Part shown: piece by piece, positions 37,282 through 46,772 of the stretch
Layout: each line of letters begins with the position of its first letter
How positions within the stretch are numbered: the first letter of the stretch is position 1
Source of the DNA: Helicobacter typhlonius
GTDB lineage: Bacteria; Campylobacterota; Campylobacteria; Campylobacterales; Helicobacteraceae
Reading direction: 5' to 3'
Length of the DNA stretch: 64,000 nucleotides
Assembly: GCF_001460635.1 (NCBI RefSeq)
Contig: NZ_LN907858.1
Coordinates: 1,488,001 to 1,552,000 of the forward strand
Position numbers and translations under genes: made by a program
Notes under the pieces: model-generated
What the model saw: the letters and a program-made list of their open reading frames with translations, nothing else
What the model was told of the DNA's origin: nothing
Databases searched by the model: none

Positions 37282-39768
37282 TTAATCTTTAACATCAAGC
37301 AAATAGCTCGTATCAATCTCAAAGTCAAAAAATTCGGATTCAAACTTACTATTGGCAAGCCTATCATAATGCTGCGTGGCTGCCCGCATATTTTTGCCCT
37401 CTTGGTAGAGTAGTCCTAGCGCATAACGAGCTTCAAAATTTGTAGGAGATTCATTTTTTGTAAGCTGCAACAACGCCACGGCGTTTTCGTGGCGATTTGC
37501 GCCCATAGCCGCAATAGCGGACAAGAAACGCGTTTGTGAATCTTCCTCGTGCAAGTCATCAAGCAGTGAGTTATACAGCGCGAAAGCCTTTTCAAAGTCA
37601 TTACTATAAATATTTGAAAGTGCTAAGGCTTGTAAAATGCCATTATTTGTGCGTGTCTCAACAACGAGCCTTGCTTCTAGCTCCTCTTGGATTGAGCGCA
37701 AAGAGCCCGTTACAAATCCCACATAGATATACAACTCACGCGCAAGAGATGGTCCATAGTAGATAGAATTCATATCGAGCTTTTTATCCTTATACATTGC
37801 ATTCATTTGCAGGGCAACATCTTTAAGATTTAGTCTAAAACGTTTGCCTAGCTCATACATCGTATTTGCCACCACATCTTTTGCATAGATCTTTTTCAAA
37901 TACTCAAACGCATCAACTAGCTGCTTATCATTGTTTGTATATATCGCATACACCGCTTCGAGCGCGAAATAGATAGGTTTGCGCTCAAAAACAGGCTGCT
38001 TTTTCATATCATTAAGCCAATCAAGCGAATCTGCCGGAGCATCACTTGTATAGCGAAAAAGCGAAAGTAAAAATTGATTCTCGACCTGATTTGTGAAATC
38101 AATCTCTGCTAAATCATTTGAAATGGAGTTAATCAAGCGCGCCCTGTCTCTGTATGTCAGCTCCGCGCACATAAGCGCAAAAATTCCCGCCATAGTGTTG
38201 TTTGAATCTAAATGATATGCACGAATAAAATGCAAATATGCATTGTCAAAATCGTTCATCTGTGCATACAAAAGCCCAACATCATAGTGCAAAACAGAAT
38301 GATTTGGATAAGTTTTAAGAGATTTTTCCATTGATTTAATCGTATCGCGTATATCCTGATTAAGTGCCAAAGAGCGCAGATCGTTCGCAAGATGATTATT
38401 AATCTGCGAAACCTTTTGCCCCTCTTGCAATATACTCTTTGCGCTCTCTATATTGCTCGAATACGCATTAAGATTCCCATCATCAATAATCGCCAAAGCC
38501 TGTTTAGCATCAAAAACTAAAAATGGAGCATAATAAAACAGAATCTTATAGCCAAGCATTTTATTATGTTCAAAGCGACGATTCCAAAAATTCTCTTGGG
38601 CAAGATTGATGTCAAACAACTCATCGCGCAACTTCGCCTTGATAGGATACACATCAAATACCTTTGCGTCCTCCTCTTTCGCATTGAGCCTATCTAAAAT
38701 CAGCGCACCTTCTTTGTAATTCCCCCCCTTTAGCTCAATAAGCTGTAAAGCCATTAGAGCCTGTGGGTCGCCCGGGTGAGCACCAAGGTATTCATAAAGA
38801 TACTGCTTTGCCTGTCCATATTCGCCAAGTCTAGCGTGCAAAAGTGCAATAGCGAGATTATCGTCCCTATTTGAGGCTTGTTTGAGCTGTGCGAGGGCAT
38901 TATACTCATCGCCAAAAATCAAAAATACCTCCGAGGCGAGTCTTTTAGATTCTGTGCTGTAACTTTGAGAGCTAGGATTTAAAAAAGGCGAGAGAGATTC
39001 AAAATAGAATCCTTTGTAATACTGCAACAATCCATAAAGATAAGAATAAAGCGGTTGATTTGCTGTGTGATACAAATAATTTGAGCTAATGCCGAGATAG
39101 TATTCATACAGATTCATATCGCCGAGCATATACGCGCTATATGCAGCATTAAATGCACTCACGCTAATATCCTCTCCCACGCTAATTGCGCCATCAAAGG
39201 AATTAATCGCCTTTTGATAATCCCCCTCTTTTATTTTAATCACGCCCAAATTATAATAAGCAATTGATTGCGAATAAGCAGCGATACTATCAAAAATATC
39301 TAATGCCTCTAGCTTATCGCCCTGTTCGTAAAGAATATTTGCCTTTTTTATCATATTGCCAAGCTCGGTATCATCAACTTCAAGTCGTTTTGGTCCGCTC
39401 AAAATTGGGGCTGGTTGGACAATCTTGCGCGAAATCGGTGGTGGAGCACTCTCCTCTTTTTCATCATCTCCGCTTAACGCAAATATGATAAACACAATAA
39501 TAAGCAACAAAACAAGCACCGCTATGACGATAAGCCCTATCAATAATAACTTATTCTCTTTTACCTGCGTGAGTAGGGGTTGAATCCTCCCTGTTACTTG
39601 CGCAAGGAGAGCTTTTACCTTGCTTTCTTTTGCTTCAGCTGGTGTTTCTTTACTAGATTCAGTATTTTCTCCCTCCGGTGCAGAATCCACATTTGTAGAT
39701 TCTGCATTGTCTTGTGGTTGTGAATCTTGGATTTCTAAACCATCGCCGAGATTGTTTTCATCTACCAT
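37282..39768 (-). CDS. pflB: PflB-type flagellar motor TPR protein
   Basis: 828 residues. An acidic cytoplasmic N-terminus of about 70 residues is followed by a membrane helix (LLLIGLIVIAVLVLLLIIVFIIFAL) and a long periplasmic part full of helical TPR-type pairs (for example AYYNLGVIKIKEGDYQKAINSFDGAI and LHYDVGLLYAQMNDFDNAYLHFIRAYHLD). This is the layout of PflB, which with PflA forms the scaffold that widens the stator ring of the high-torque motor in Campylobacter and Helicobacter. The adjacent serS agrees with the C. jejuni pflB neighbourhood as I recall it. A 7-G run occurs in the coding strand (38722-38728). Confidence 0.75.
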   Translation of the reverse strand: MVDENNLGDGLEIQDSQPQDNAESTNVDSAPEGENTESSKETPAEAKESKVKALLAQVTGRIQPLLTQVKENKLLLIGLIVIAVLVLLLIIVFIIFALSGDDEKEESAPPPISRKIVQPAPILSGPKRLEVDDTELGNMIKKANILYEQGDKLEALDIFDSIAAYSQSIAYYNLGVIKIKEGDYQKAINSFDGAISVGEDISVSAFNAAYSAYMLGDMNLYEYYLGISSNYLYHTANQPLYSYLYGLLQYYKGFYFESLSPFLNPSSQSYSTESKRLASEVFLIFGDEYNALAQLKQASNRDDNLAIALLHARLGEYGQAKQYLYEYLGAHPGDPQALMALQLIELKGGNYKEGALILDRLNAKEEDAKVFDVYPIKAKLRDELFDINLAQENFWNRRFEHNKMLGYKILFYYAPFLVFDAKQALAIIDDGNLNAYSSNIESAKSILQEGQKVSQINNHLANDLRSLALNQDIRDTIKSMEKSLKTYPNHSVLHYDVGLLYAQMNDFDNAYLHFIRAYHLDSNNTMAGIFALMCAELTYRDRARLINSISNDLAEIDFTNQVENQFLLSLFRYTSDAPADSLDWLNDMKKQPVFERKPIYFALEAVYAIYTNNDKQLVDAFEYLKKIYAKDVVANTMYELGKRFRLNLKDVALQMNAMYKDKKLDMNSIYYGPSLARELYIYVGFVTGSLRSIQEELEARLVVETRTNNGILQALALSNIYSNDFEKAFALYNSLLDDLHEEDSQTRFLSAIAAMGANRHENAVALLQLTKNESPTNFEARYALGLLYQEGKNMRAATQHYDRLANSKFESEFFDFEIDTSYLLDVKD

Positions 39769-39777
39769 AACACACCC

Positions 39778-41055
39778 TTAGAGGTATTTTTGTAACACAT
39801 CGGGGATAGCTATATCGCCATTAGCCTGTTGATAGTTTTCCATAATCGCAATAAGTGTGCGTCCCACCGCTAAAGATGAGCCATTGAGCGTATGCACGAG
39901 TGCGTTTTTACCTTTTTCTTTATAGCGGATTTTTGCTCTACGCGCCTGAAAATCACGCGTATTTGAGATAGAACTAATCTCACGATAGCAATTTTGCCCG
40001 GGTAGCCACACCTCAATATCAATCGTATTACTCGCGCTAAAGCCCAAATCCCCACCACATAGCTGCACTAAACGATGAGGAAGATTGAGTGCGCTTAAAA
40101 TATCACTTGCGGTTTGCACCATTTTTGCCTGCATTGCTGCACTTTCATTTGGGTGAGTGATAGCCACAAGCTCCACCTTATCAAATTGATGTTGGCGTAT
40201 CATACCGCGTGTATCGCGCCCAGCACTCCCGGCTTCTTTGCGAAAACAAGGCGTGTGTGAGGTAAGCATTATAGGTAATTTTTCGCTTGGGATAATACCA
40301 TCTTGGTAAAGATTTGTGAGCGTGATTTCGGAAGTGGAGATAAGATACAAATCATTTTCACTTTCCTCATCATCAAAATGAGAATCCACCTTAAACATAT
40401 CGTTTTCAAATTTAGGTAGCTGCCCTGTGCCAAAAAGTGCGCGAGCATTGACAATCACGGGAGTTACAACAGATTCAAATCCTGCCTTTTGGTTACATTC
40501 AAGCATAAAATTAATAAGCGCACGATTGAGCCTTGCACCCATACCGCGCAAAACAGAAAAGCGCGACTTTGCGAGTTTCACACCAGATTCAAAATCTATC
40601 CAGCCATTTGCCACGCCTAGTTCCCAATGCTCCTTTGGGGTAAAATCAAACACTTTAGGGGTAAGCACCTTTTTAATCTCTATGTTGTCGTTTTCGTCTT
40701 CACCCGCTGGAGTAGCAGAATCTGGGAGATTTGGGATATTGTAAAGAAAATCTTGTAGTTTAGTTTCTATGGTATTTAGAGCAGATTCTGCTTTATTTAT
40801 AGCGATTTTATTTGCATCAAGCTGCGGTTTTAAATCATCAATTAAATCTTGGCAACCACCACTTCTATACCATTGTCCAATCTTTCGCGAACCATCATTT
40901 TGAAAGGCTTGGAGATCCTCAAGCTCTTGCTTGTAGGTTTTGTAAGAAATAGCGAGGTTTTTTAGTTCATTCAAAGTCTCTTTGCTCACTTTCTTAATGC
41001 TTAACTGCTCACATACTCGCTCATAATCATTCACTAAAGCCTTTGTATCAATCAT
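39778..41055 (-). CDS. serS: seryl-tRNA synthetase
   Basis: 425 residues, full length. The N-terminal coiled coil that grips the tRNA-Ser long arm (about 30-105) is followed by a class II catalytic core with motif 2 [27 protein letters not shown] and motif 3 [19 protein letters not shown]. It ends 10 bases upstream of pflB on the same strand, so the two are probably co-transcribed. Its substrate tRNA-Ser lies about 4 kb away. Confidence 0.97.
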   Translation of the reverse strand: MIDTKALVNDYERVCEQLSIKKVSKETLNELKNLAISYKTYKQELEDLQAFQNDGSRKIGQWYRSGGCQDLIDDLKPQLDANKIAINKAESALNTIETKLQDFLYNIPNLPDSATPAGEDENDNIEIKKVLTPKVFDFTPKEHWELGVANGWIDFESGVKLAKSRFSVLRGMGARLNRALINFMLECNQKAGFESVVTPVIVNARALFGTGQLPKFENDMFKVDSHFDDEESENDLYLISTSEITLTNLYQDGIIPSEKLPIMLTSHTPCFRKEAGSAGRDTRGMIRQHQFDKVELVAITHPNESAAMQAKMVQTASDILSALNLPHRLVQLCGGDLGFSASNTIDIEVWLPGQNCYREISSISNTRDFQARRAKIRYKEKGKNALVHTLNGSSLAVGRTLIAIMENYQQANGDIAIPDVLQKYL

Positions 41056-41231
41056 CTACCGCCCTTATTTGCAAATTCGTTATTGTAGCAAAAAAGCATT
41101 TTTTATTCCTAAAAGGCGCGTGAAAAATATATGCCAAATGTCGCAAAATTACTAAAGTTATTATAAAATGCGCGTTCTATTCTACTCTCAAAGTGTGCGG
41201 GATAACGCTTTGTATAAACTTAAGGTGTGCT

Positions 41232-41750
41232 ATGTTTGGTGTTGGTATTTTTGAAATCTTAGTTATTCTCATCGTGGCAGTAATTGCTCTAGGTCCAAAC
41301 AAACTACCACAAGCCATAATCGATATTGTGAAATTCTTTCGTGCGGTAAAAAAAACTATGGCAGAGGCAAAGGATACTTTTGATAAGGAAATTCAACTAT
41401 CAGAAATCAAAAAAGAAGCACTCAAATACAAGGACACACTCACAAATGAGGTTAATAAGCTCACCAAGGATATGGAGCTTGACAAACTGCGCGAGATAAG
41501 CACGGATTCTGTTGTGAAGCCACTGCAAGATGCCACAAAGGAGCTAGAGCAATCCACGCAGGAGCTAAACTCCACCTTGCAAACACTCAATACCGAAATA
41601 GGCTACGATAAACCAAGCACGACACAAGTGAGTGCCACGCCAGATTCAAAAGATATAGAATCTACAAAATCTTTAGAAGATTCAAAGGTTATAACTCCAA
41701 GTGAGGCGCAAGATTCACACCATATGCCCAAACAAGAAAAGGATAGTTAG
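41232..41750 (+). CDS. tatB: Sec-independent translocase protein TatB
   Basis: 172 residues. The N-terminal helix FGVGIFEILVILIVAVIALGPNKLPQAIIDIVKFFRAVKK has the Glu at position 8, the GPxxLP hinge and the amphipathic helix of TatB; a long charged C-terminal region follows. The start is ATG 41232, which gives the standard MFGVG start (upstream codons in frame are unlikely). It is 2 bases before tatC. The pair recognises twin-arginine signal peptides. Confidence 0.9.
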   Translation: MFGVGIFEILVILIVAVIALGPNKLPQAIIDIVKFFRAVKKTMAEAKDTFDKEIQLSEIKKEALKYKDTLTNEVNKLTKDMELDKLREISTDSVVKPLQDATKELEQSTQELNSTLQTLNTEIGYDKPSTTQVSATPDSKDIESTKSLEDSKVITPSEAQDSHHMPKQEKDS

Positions 41751-41752
41751 AA

Positions 41753-42532
41753 ATGCTAGAAGATTTAAAGCCCCACATAGAAGACTTACGCAAAAGGCTT
41801 ATAATTAGCATCAGTGTGCTTTTTATAGCCTTTTGTGTCTGCTTTGTCTTTTGGGAGCATATCTTCGCCTTTATCAAAACACCGCTAGATTCGGTTTTAG
41901 GGCACGATGTGCGCGGTAAATTTATCGCTTCAGGTATGATAGAGGGTGTATTTATAGCGATGAAATCCGCCCTATTTGCTGCACTTGTCATCTCTATGCC
42001 GATTATTTTTTGGCAGATATGGATTTTTGTCGCACCGGGCTTATATAAGCACGAAAAAAAAGTGGTAATTCCCTTTGTAATTTTTGGCACGACAATGTTT
42101 GCTGTGGGTGTGATTTTTGCCTACTATGCAGTGCTGCCCTTTATCATCAAAAATGTTTTACTCTTTGGCAACGACCAATTTGAAGCCTACATTACCGCGG
42201 AGAATTATTTTAGATTCTTTACGCGCTTGGTTATTGGCTTTGGCATTGCCTTTGAATTACCCGTGCTGTGCTTTTTTTTAGGGCAAGTGGGACTTATCAC
42301 AGATGAAAGCCTCAAAAACTTTTTTAAATATGCAGTTGTGCTAATTTTCATCATCGCCGCGCTCATCGCCCCACCCGATGTAATTTCGCAGATTCTATTA
42401 GCCATACCGCTTATTATGCTCTATGGGGTCTCAATTTTTGTGCTAAAATTTGTAAATCCTGCGCCAAAAGAACAAGAAATTGATGATGAGGGGGACGACA
42501 TAGAGGATAGCTCACAGAAGGCGCAAGTATGA
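41753..42532 (+). CDS. tatC: Sec-independent translocase protein TatC
   Basis: 259 residues, six membrane helices. The N-terminal LKPHIEDLRKRLIISISVL and the loop APGLYKHEKKVVIPFVIFGT are conserved TatC features for twin-arginine signal binding. The last four bases overlap queA, and tatB precedes it by 2 bases, so all are expressed together. Confidence 0.96.
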   Translation: MLEDLKPHIEDLRKRLIISISVLFIAFCVCFVFWEHIFAFIKTPLDSVLGHDVRGKFIASGMIEGVFIAMKSALFAALVISMPIIFWQIWIFVAPGLYKHEKKVVIPFVIFGTTMFAVGVIFAYYAVLPFIIKNVLLFGNDQFEAYITAENYFRFFTRLVIGFGIAFELPVLCFFLGQVGLITDESLKNFFKYAVVLIFIIAALIAPPDVISQILLAIPLIMLYGVSIFVLKFVNPAPKEQEIDDEGDDIEDSSQKAQV

Positions 42533-43665
42533 GCTATAATCCAAGCGATTTTTTGCTTTCAAATTATGATTACAACTTGCCACAAAATGCCATAGCACAA
42601 AATCCAGCCAATCCGCGAGAGAATGCAAAACTTCTCGTATATGAAAGGAGCAGTGGGCGCATTATCCATAGCGATTTTTATCATTTTTGTGATTTTGTGC
42701 CACAAGATACGCTCATCGTGATGAATGATACAAAGGTATTAAAAGCTAGAATCTACGCGCATAAACTCGATTCAAACACACAAAGCCTCAGTCAAAAAAA
42801 ATATGAAATATTTTTTCATAAAGCTCTAGATTGTGTTAATCCCACAAATCATCCTGCGAGTGCTACGCGTTTCCTCGCACAAATCAAGGGACGCGTGAAA
42901 ATAGGCAGTAGGCTTGTGCTAAGTTCAGAATCTAAAGCAGACAACGCAAATATAAGCCATACGCAGCACAGCGCAAATCCCCCTATAATCGCGGAAGTCA
43001 AGGAATGCCTTAGAAATGGATTGCGCGTAGTATGCTTTATGCAAGGGGAGAAAATCTTATCTTACCTCGATGTGCTTTCTATGCTTGAAGTGTGCGGACA
43101 TATCCCCCTGCCACCATACATTAAACGCGATGATAGTTTGAGTGATGAAACATTTTATCAAAGCGTGTTTGCGCACAATCTCGGCTCAATCGCCGCACCC
43201 ACCGCTTCATTGCACTTTAGTGAAAGGAGTTTAGAATCTCTTCAAAATTGCTTTGAAACTTGCTTTATTACCTTACATATTGGTGCGGGAACATTTATGA
43301 GCGTGGAGAGTGATGATATTCGTCAGCACGAGATTCACACAGAAACCTACTCATTAGAGAAAAATTGTGCAAATGCCATAGAAAATGCGCGCAAAGTATT
43401 GTGTGTTGGCACGACAAGTGCTAGATGTGTGGAGCATTATATGCGATGTAAGAGTCTAAGTGGGGAATGTGATATGTTTTTATATCCTAGTGTGGAATTT
43501 AAACGCGTGGATTATCTGCTGACAAATTTTCATCTCCCAAAAAGCACCTTGCTTATGCTCGTGAGTGCGATGATAGGGCGGGAGAAATGCCTTGAGCTTT
43601 ACACACTTGCTCTAAGCAAGGGGTATAGATTCTATTCTTATGGTGATGGAATGTTAATACTATGA
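42529..43665 (+). CDS. queA: S-adenosylmethionine:tRNA ribosyltransferase-isomerase QueA
   Basis: 378 residues. YDYNLPQNAIAQNPANPRENAKLLVY, IVMNDTKVLKARI, CGHIPLPPYIKRDD and GSIAAPTASLHFSERSLESL are QueA signatures. It transfers the ribosyl moiety of SAM to preQ1 in tRNA to make epoxyqueuosine. Some sequence in the middle (about 90-150) is longer than in short homologues. Overlaps tatC and rsmG by 4 bases each. Confidence 0.96.
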   Translation: MSYNPSDFLLSNYDYNLPQNAIAQNPANPRENAKLLVYERSSGRIIHSDFYHFCDFVPQDTLIVMNDTKVLKARIYAHKLDSNTQSLSQKKYEIFFHKALDCVNPTNHPASATRFLAQIKGRVKIGSRLVLSSESKADNANISHTQHSANPPIIAEVKECLRNGLRVVCFMQGEKILSYLDVLSMLEVCGHIPLPPYIKRDDSLSDETFYQSVFAHNLGSIAAPTASLHFSERSLESLQNCFETCFITLHIGAGTFMSVESDDIRQHEIHTETYSLEKNCANAIENARKVLCVGTTSARCVEHYMRCKSLSGECDMFLYPSVEFKRVDYLLTNFHLPKSTLLMLVSAMIGREKCLELYTLALSKGYRFYSYGDGMLIL

Positions 43666-44258
43666 TGGACTTAAAAGAACGACTAAACAATCAGCGCATT
43701 TTTCTGCCTGAACTCTGCTACAAGCACCTTGCAACCTTTGGCGAGGAGCTTTTGAAATGGAATAAGATTCACAATCTCACAGGTGCAAGCAGCATCGAAT
43801 CTGTGGAAGAAAATATCTATGATTCACTCTATCCCATTAAGTTTATCGATGATTTTGATAGTTGTCTAGATATAGGCTCTGGAGGCGGATTCCCCGCTAT
43901 ACCCTTGGCTATTGCCTATCCTCACTCGACTTTTTTTCTCACAGAGCCAAGACAAAAACGCGCTTCATTTTTGCAACATATTGCTTTGCAGCTTGGCTTA
44001 GAAAATGTGCGTGTAAAGACATTACCCATACAGGAATTGCCAATTAGTGAGGTGAATAATATTGCGCTTGTTACCTCACGCGCCCTTATGGACGCAAAAA
44101 TGCTTATCACATTATCGCGTAAATTTATGAAAAGCGATGGGTATTTTTTGCTCTATAAAGGCACGCAGTTCCGCAAAGAAATGCCGAGTATGAGCGTAGA
44201 GGAATGCTTCGTGCGGGAAAATCGCATTTATTATTACAAACATAGTCGCGACATATAG
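43662..44258 (+). CDS. rsmG: 16S rRNA (guanine-N7) methyltransferase RsmG
   Basis: 198 residues. The SAM-binding motif SCLDIGSGGGFPAIPLAIAYP and the conserved N-terminal WNKIHNLTGASS are typical of RsmG (GidB), which methylates G527 of 16S rRNA. KRASFLQHIALQLGLENV is the following motif. Loss of RsmG gives low-level streptomycin resistance in other bacteria. It overlaps queA by 4 bases. Confidence 0.95.
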   Translation: MMDLKERLNNQRIFLPELCYKHLATFGEELLKWNKIHNLTGASSIESVEENIYDSLYPIKFIDDFDSCLDIGSGGGFPAIPLAIAYPHSTFFLTEPRQKRASFLQHIALQLGLENVRVKTLPIQELPISEVNNIALVTSRALMDAKMLITLSRKFMKSDGYFLLYKGTQFRKEMPSMSVEECFVRENRIYYYKHSRDI

Positions 44259-44275
44259 GATCTAAGGAGAAGCGA

Positions 44276-44503
44276 ATGAAATTTTTAATTATACTTTTTG
44301 CGTTGGCGCTACTCGCCTATATGATTGCGCGTCCTTTTATACGCGGCAGTGGTGGCAAAAAGAGCAAGAAAGAGCAAGAAAATGTCGAGGAAATGCACCA
44401 ATGCGCACATTGTGGCGTATATGTATCAAATACTGAATCTATACTCGCTGATGGAATGTATTTTTGCTCCAAAGACTGCTTGAAAAAAGGTGTGAAGCAA
44501 TGA
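44276..44503 (+). CDS. small membrane-anchored protein with PP0621-like Cys motifs
   Basis: 75 residues. One N-terminal helix (KFLIILFALALLAYMIARPF) is followed by a charged linker and a mini zinc-ribbon-like domain with CAHCGVYVSNTES and FCSKDCLKKG. The Cys pairs (C-x2-C, C-x3-C) look like the PP0621 family. AAGGAG precedes the ATG. The stop overlaps the next gene by 4 bases. Confidence 0.75.
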   Translation: MKFLIILFALALLAYMIARPFIRGSGGKKSKKEQENVEEMHQCAHCGVYVSNTESILADGMYFCSKDCLKKGVKQ

Positions 44504-44913
44504 TTATCATCGGGCATAGCGCAATAAGACACGAGCAATTTATTAAGATAAAGAGCATAGCGGATATTGAGCGCACACATCAAGATTGTATTGTGTGGTT
44601 TGATAGTGCATTGCTTAAACAAAGGGGCTTTGAAATTGCTACACATTGCAATGATAATGAAGTGAGCTATGCGGTGCTGATACACTCCATAGAGGAGCTG
44701 CTGCTCTATGCGGCACTTTGCCCGAAATATCTTATTTTGGGTAAAGACGAGCAGCCCAAGGCGAAGTCGTATCAAGCACTTGTAGAGCATTATTTGCTTG
44801 ATTGCAAGCTTTTGTGTGTGATTAAATCAAATGCACAGCTAACAAAAGTCGCGCAACTTGGCATTGACGGGGTGATTTTTAAGCAAGTTTTAGATAGCAT
44901 ACCCCTTTGCTAA
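44500..44913 (+). CDS. hypothetical protein of the tatB-rsmG run
   Basis: 137 residues from ATG 44500, which overlaps the previous stop by 4 bases. The sequence alternates beta strands and helices (VSYAVLIHSIEELLLYAALCPKYLILG, LDCKLLCVIKSNAQLTKVAQLGIDGVIFKQVL), like half of a TIM-barrel or a small Rossmann-type fold. The final AQLGIDGVIFKQVL resembles barrel phosphate loops. No family is recognised. It is the last gene before tRNA-Ser. Confidence 0.65.
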   Translation: MIIIGHSAIRHEQFIKIKSIADIERTHQDCIVWFDSALLKQRGFEIATHCNDNEVSYAVLIHSIEELLLYAALCPKYLILGKDEQPKAKSYQALVEHYLLDCKLLCVIKSNAQLTKVAQLGIDGVIFKQVLDSIPLC

Positions 44914-44962
44914 CGCTTGAATTTTGCTTTTTTGTGTAAAGCGAGATGTTTAGACTGCGTAT

Positions 44963-45050
44963 AGAGAGGTGTCCGAGTGGTTGAAGGAGCACGCCTGGAA
45001 CGCGTGTAAAGTGCAAGCTTTCGAGGGTTCGAATCCCTTCCTCTCTGCCA
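44963..45050 (+). tRNA. tRNA-Ser (anticodon GGA)
   Basis: 88 bases with an acceptor stem AGAGAGG pairing with CCTCTCT, an anticodon stem CACGC/GCGTG around the loop CTGGAAC (anticodon GGA), a long variable arm, a TTCGAATC T loop and a CCA encoded at the 3' end. It reads UCC/UCU codons. The integrase gene begins 176 bases downstream in the same orientation, so the 3' half of this gene is the probable attachment site of the element. Confidence 0.95.
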
Positions 45051-45187
45051 CGATTACTTTCCTTTTATTTCTTTTTGTTTTCAAAAACTACACAAATAGC
45101 ACTATTTTTAGCTTTTATTTTTTCATTTGAATATGGTTTAATATCAGTTGATTTCTTTTTATTTGGGAACTTTTAAGGGAACTTGTT

Positions 45188-45193
45188 TATACT
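45188..45193 (+). promoter_or_regulatory. candidate integrase -10 box
   Basis: TATACT lies 32 bases before the integrase ATG. Just upstream the octamer GGGAACTT occurs twice, 12 bases apart (45165-45172 and 45177-45184), which would suit binding of a regulator on one DNA face. Confidence 0.45.
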
Positions 45194-45225
45194 ATCTCAA
45201 AAGTTTTATTTAAGAGAGGTAAGTA

Positions 45226-46485
45226 ATGAGCCGCATAGCCAAAACAATCCTTTTTGATAAGGATATAAGAGAATTGAAACCAAAAGAAAAGAAATATCGT
45301 GTAGTTGTAGGCAATCCTAGTGAGCTCATCTTGTTTGTGTATCCAAGTGGCACAAAAACCTTTGCACTGCGTTTGAGAAATGGTAATAAGGAAAAAAATA
45401 TCCCACTCAAACGATTTAGGCAAGGTATTTATAGTGTAGCAGAAGCAAGAAAGGAAGCAACAGAAAAGCTTAGAATTATTGAAAGTGGTGGTGAGTTAGA
45501 TACAGACAAGTATCTCTTTAAGAATCTTTACAAGGATTTCATCGCACAAAAGCGTAAAAAAGGACAAACTCAAAGAACAATTAGAGTTGTAGAAAATTTA
45601 TGTAATAGGCATTTATTGCCTCATTTTGGACATTTGGACGCAAGAGAGATTAAGTATTCAAATATTCTATCAGTCTTTAATACGATATTTGATTCTAACA
45701 ATCCACGCTTACCTAGACTAGAGACAATTAAAAGAGCAAAGACTGCCTTGCGAAATATCCTAGCCCCTGCACTAAAAGACCGCTATATAGAGTATGACCC
45801 AACACTAGGGCTAGAAAAAGAATTTCCAAGCATTAAGAGGTATTACATAGACAATGATATTGACCCACGCCTTGCAGCATTGACTAAAGAGAATGATTTG
45901 CGTGAGTTTTTGCAAGATTTAAGTGCAGCACATATAGAAAAACAAATTAAGAGGGCATTATATTTGCAGATTCTATGTGTAAATCGCCCAGCAAATACTG
46001 CAGGTAGCAAATGGCAACACATAGATTTAGAAACTAAAGTGTGGAGCATACCTGCCAAAGAAATGAAAATGCGAGAGCCTTTTACTATTGCTCTTAGCTC
46101 TTATGCCTTAAGAATCCTAGAGCTACAAAAAGCAGACTTTGGTATGCTTAATAGCTCATTTGTATTCCCTACTCTTAGCAAAGAGGGACATATTCATAGA
46201 GACACACTAAGCAAGGCTTTAAGACGACTAAATAAAGGCAAATGACAAGGCAAGGTTACTACTCACGGATTTAGAGCCACATTTAGAACTATATGCACTT
46301 TACATAAAGCTGAATTATTACAAATGGGTATTAGTGATGAAGTGATTGAGGTTTGTTTGGCACATAAAGAGACAAATAGTATTAAATATGCATATGAGCG
46401 AGAAAAAAGCACACTGCAACAGCAGAGGATTCTAATGCAATGGTATGGGGATTATTTGAATGCTTTGTGTGATTTTAAGCTCTAA
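45226..46485 (+). pseudogene. tyrosine recombinase (integrase) interrupted by an in-frame TGA
   Basis: A P4-type integrase. The N-terminal domain KPKEKKYRVVVGNPSELILFVYPSGTKTFALRLRNG binds arm sites. The core domain starts near residue 100, with the first catalytic Arg in LCVNRPANTAGSKWQHI. The frame stops at TGA 46243-46245 (codon 340), but the same frame is open afterwards to TAA 46485 and encodes the missing part: HGFRATFRT (His and Arg), VCLAHKE (His) and the nucleophile Tyr in KYAYERE. Without readthrough the protein lacks half of the active site. Full length would be about 419 residues. Confidence 0.88.
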
Positions 46486-46772
46486 GCACATTTTAATTGC
46501 CCTGCCCTATTTTACGCGTATTTATGACACAATTTATAAAAAACAAAAGGTGCAAAATTACCTATATAGCAGTATTTATAGGGTGTAAAAATCTACACTT
46601 TTTATATATATGTGTGTAAGGTAGTAATAATTTTAAAGCCTAAAAGTGCCTATTTATTGATGTTTTAAGCATATAAAAGTATTAAATTGTGATATTAATT
46701 TTTTGTGGAAATAATGTTTATCTATTCTTTTTTTTGCTATAAATCCTGCTTTTGAGGGGATTTTAGCACTTT

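Noticed and set aside
38722-38728. 7-G run in the pflB coding strand as a phase-variation site
   Set aside because: The gene is in frame over the full expected length, and seven bases is short compared with the G11-G12 tracts; no evidence of slippage.
44990-45225. Direct repeat of the tRNA-Ser 3' end as the second attachment site
   Set aside because: No second copy of the tRNA end was found in this window; the right junction must be outside it.
46486-46772. Small gene in the gap between integrase and repressor
   Set aside because: The stretch is very AT-rich without a supported frame; it holds only a weak GTGTA/TACAC hairpin with a short T run near 46583-46603, possibly a terminator for the integrase.
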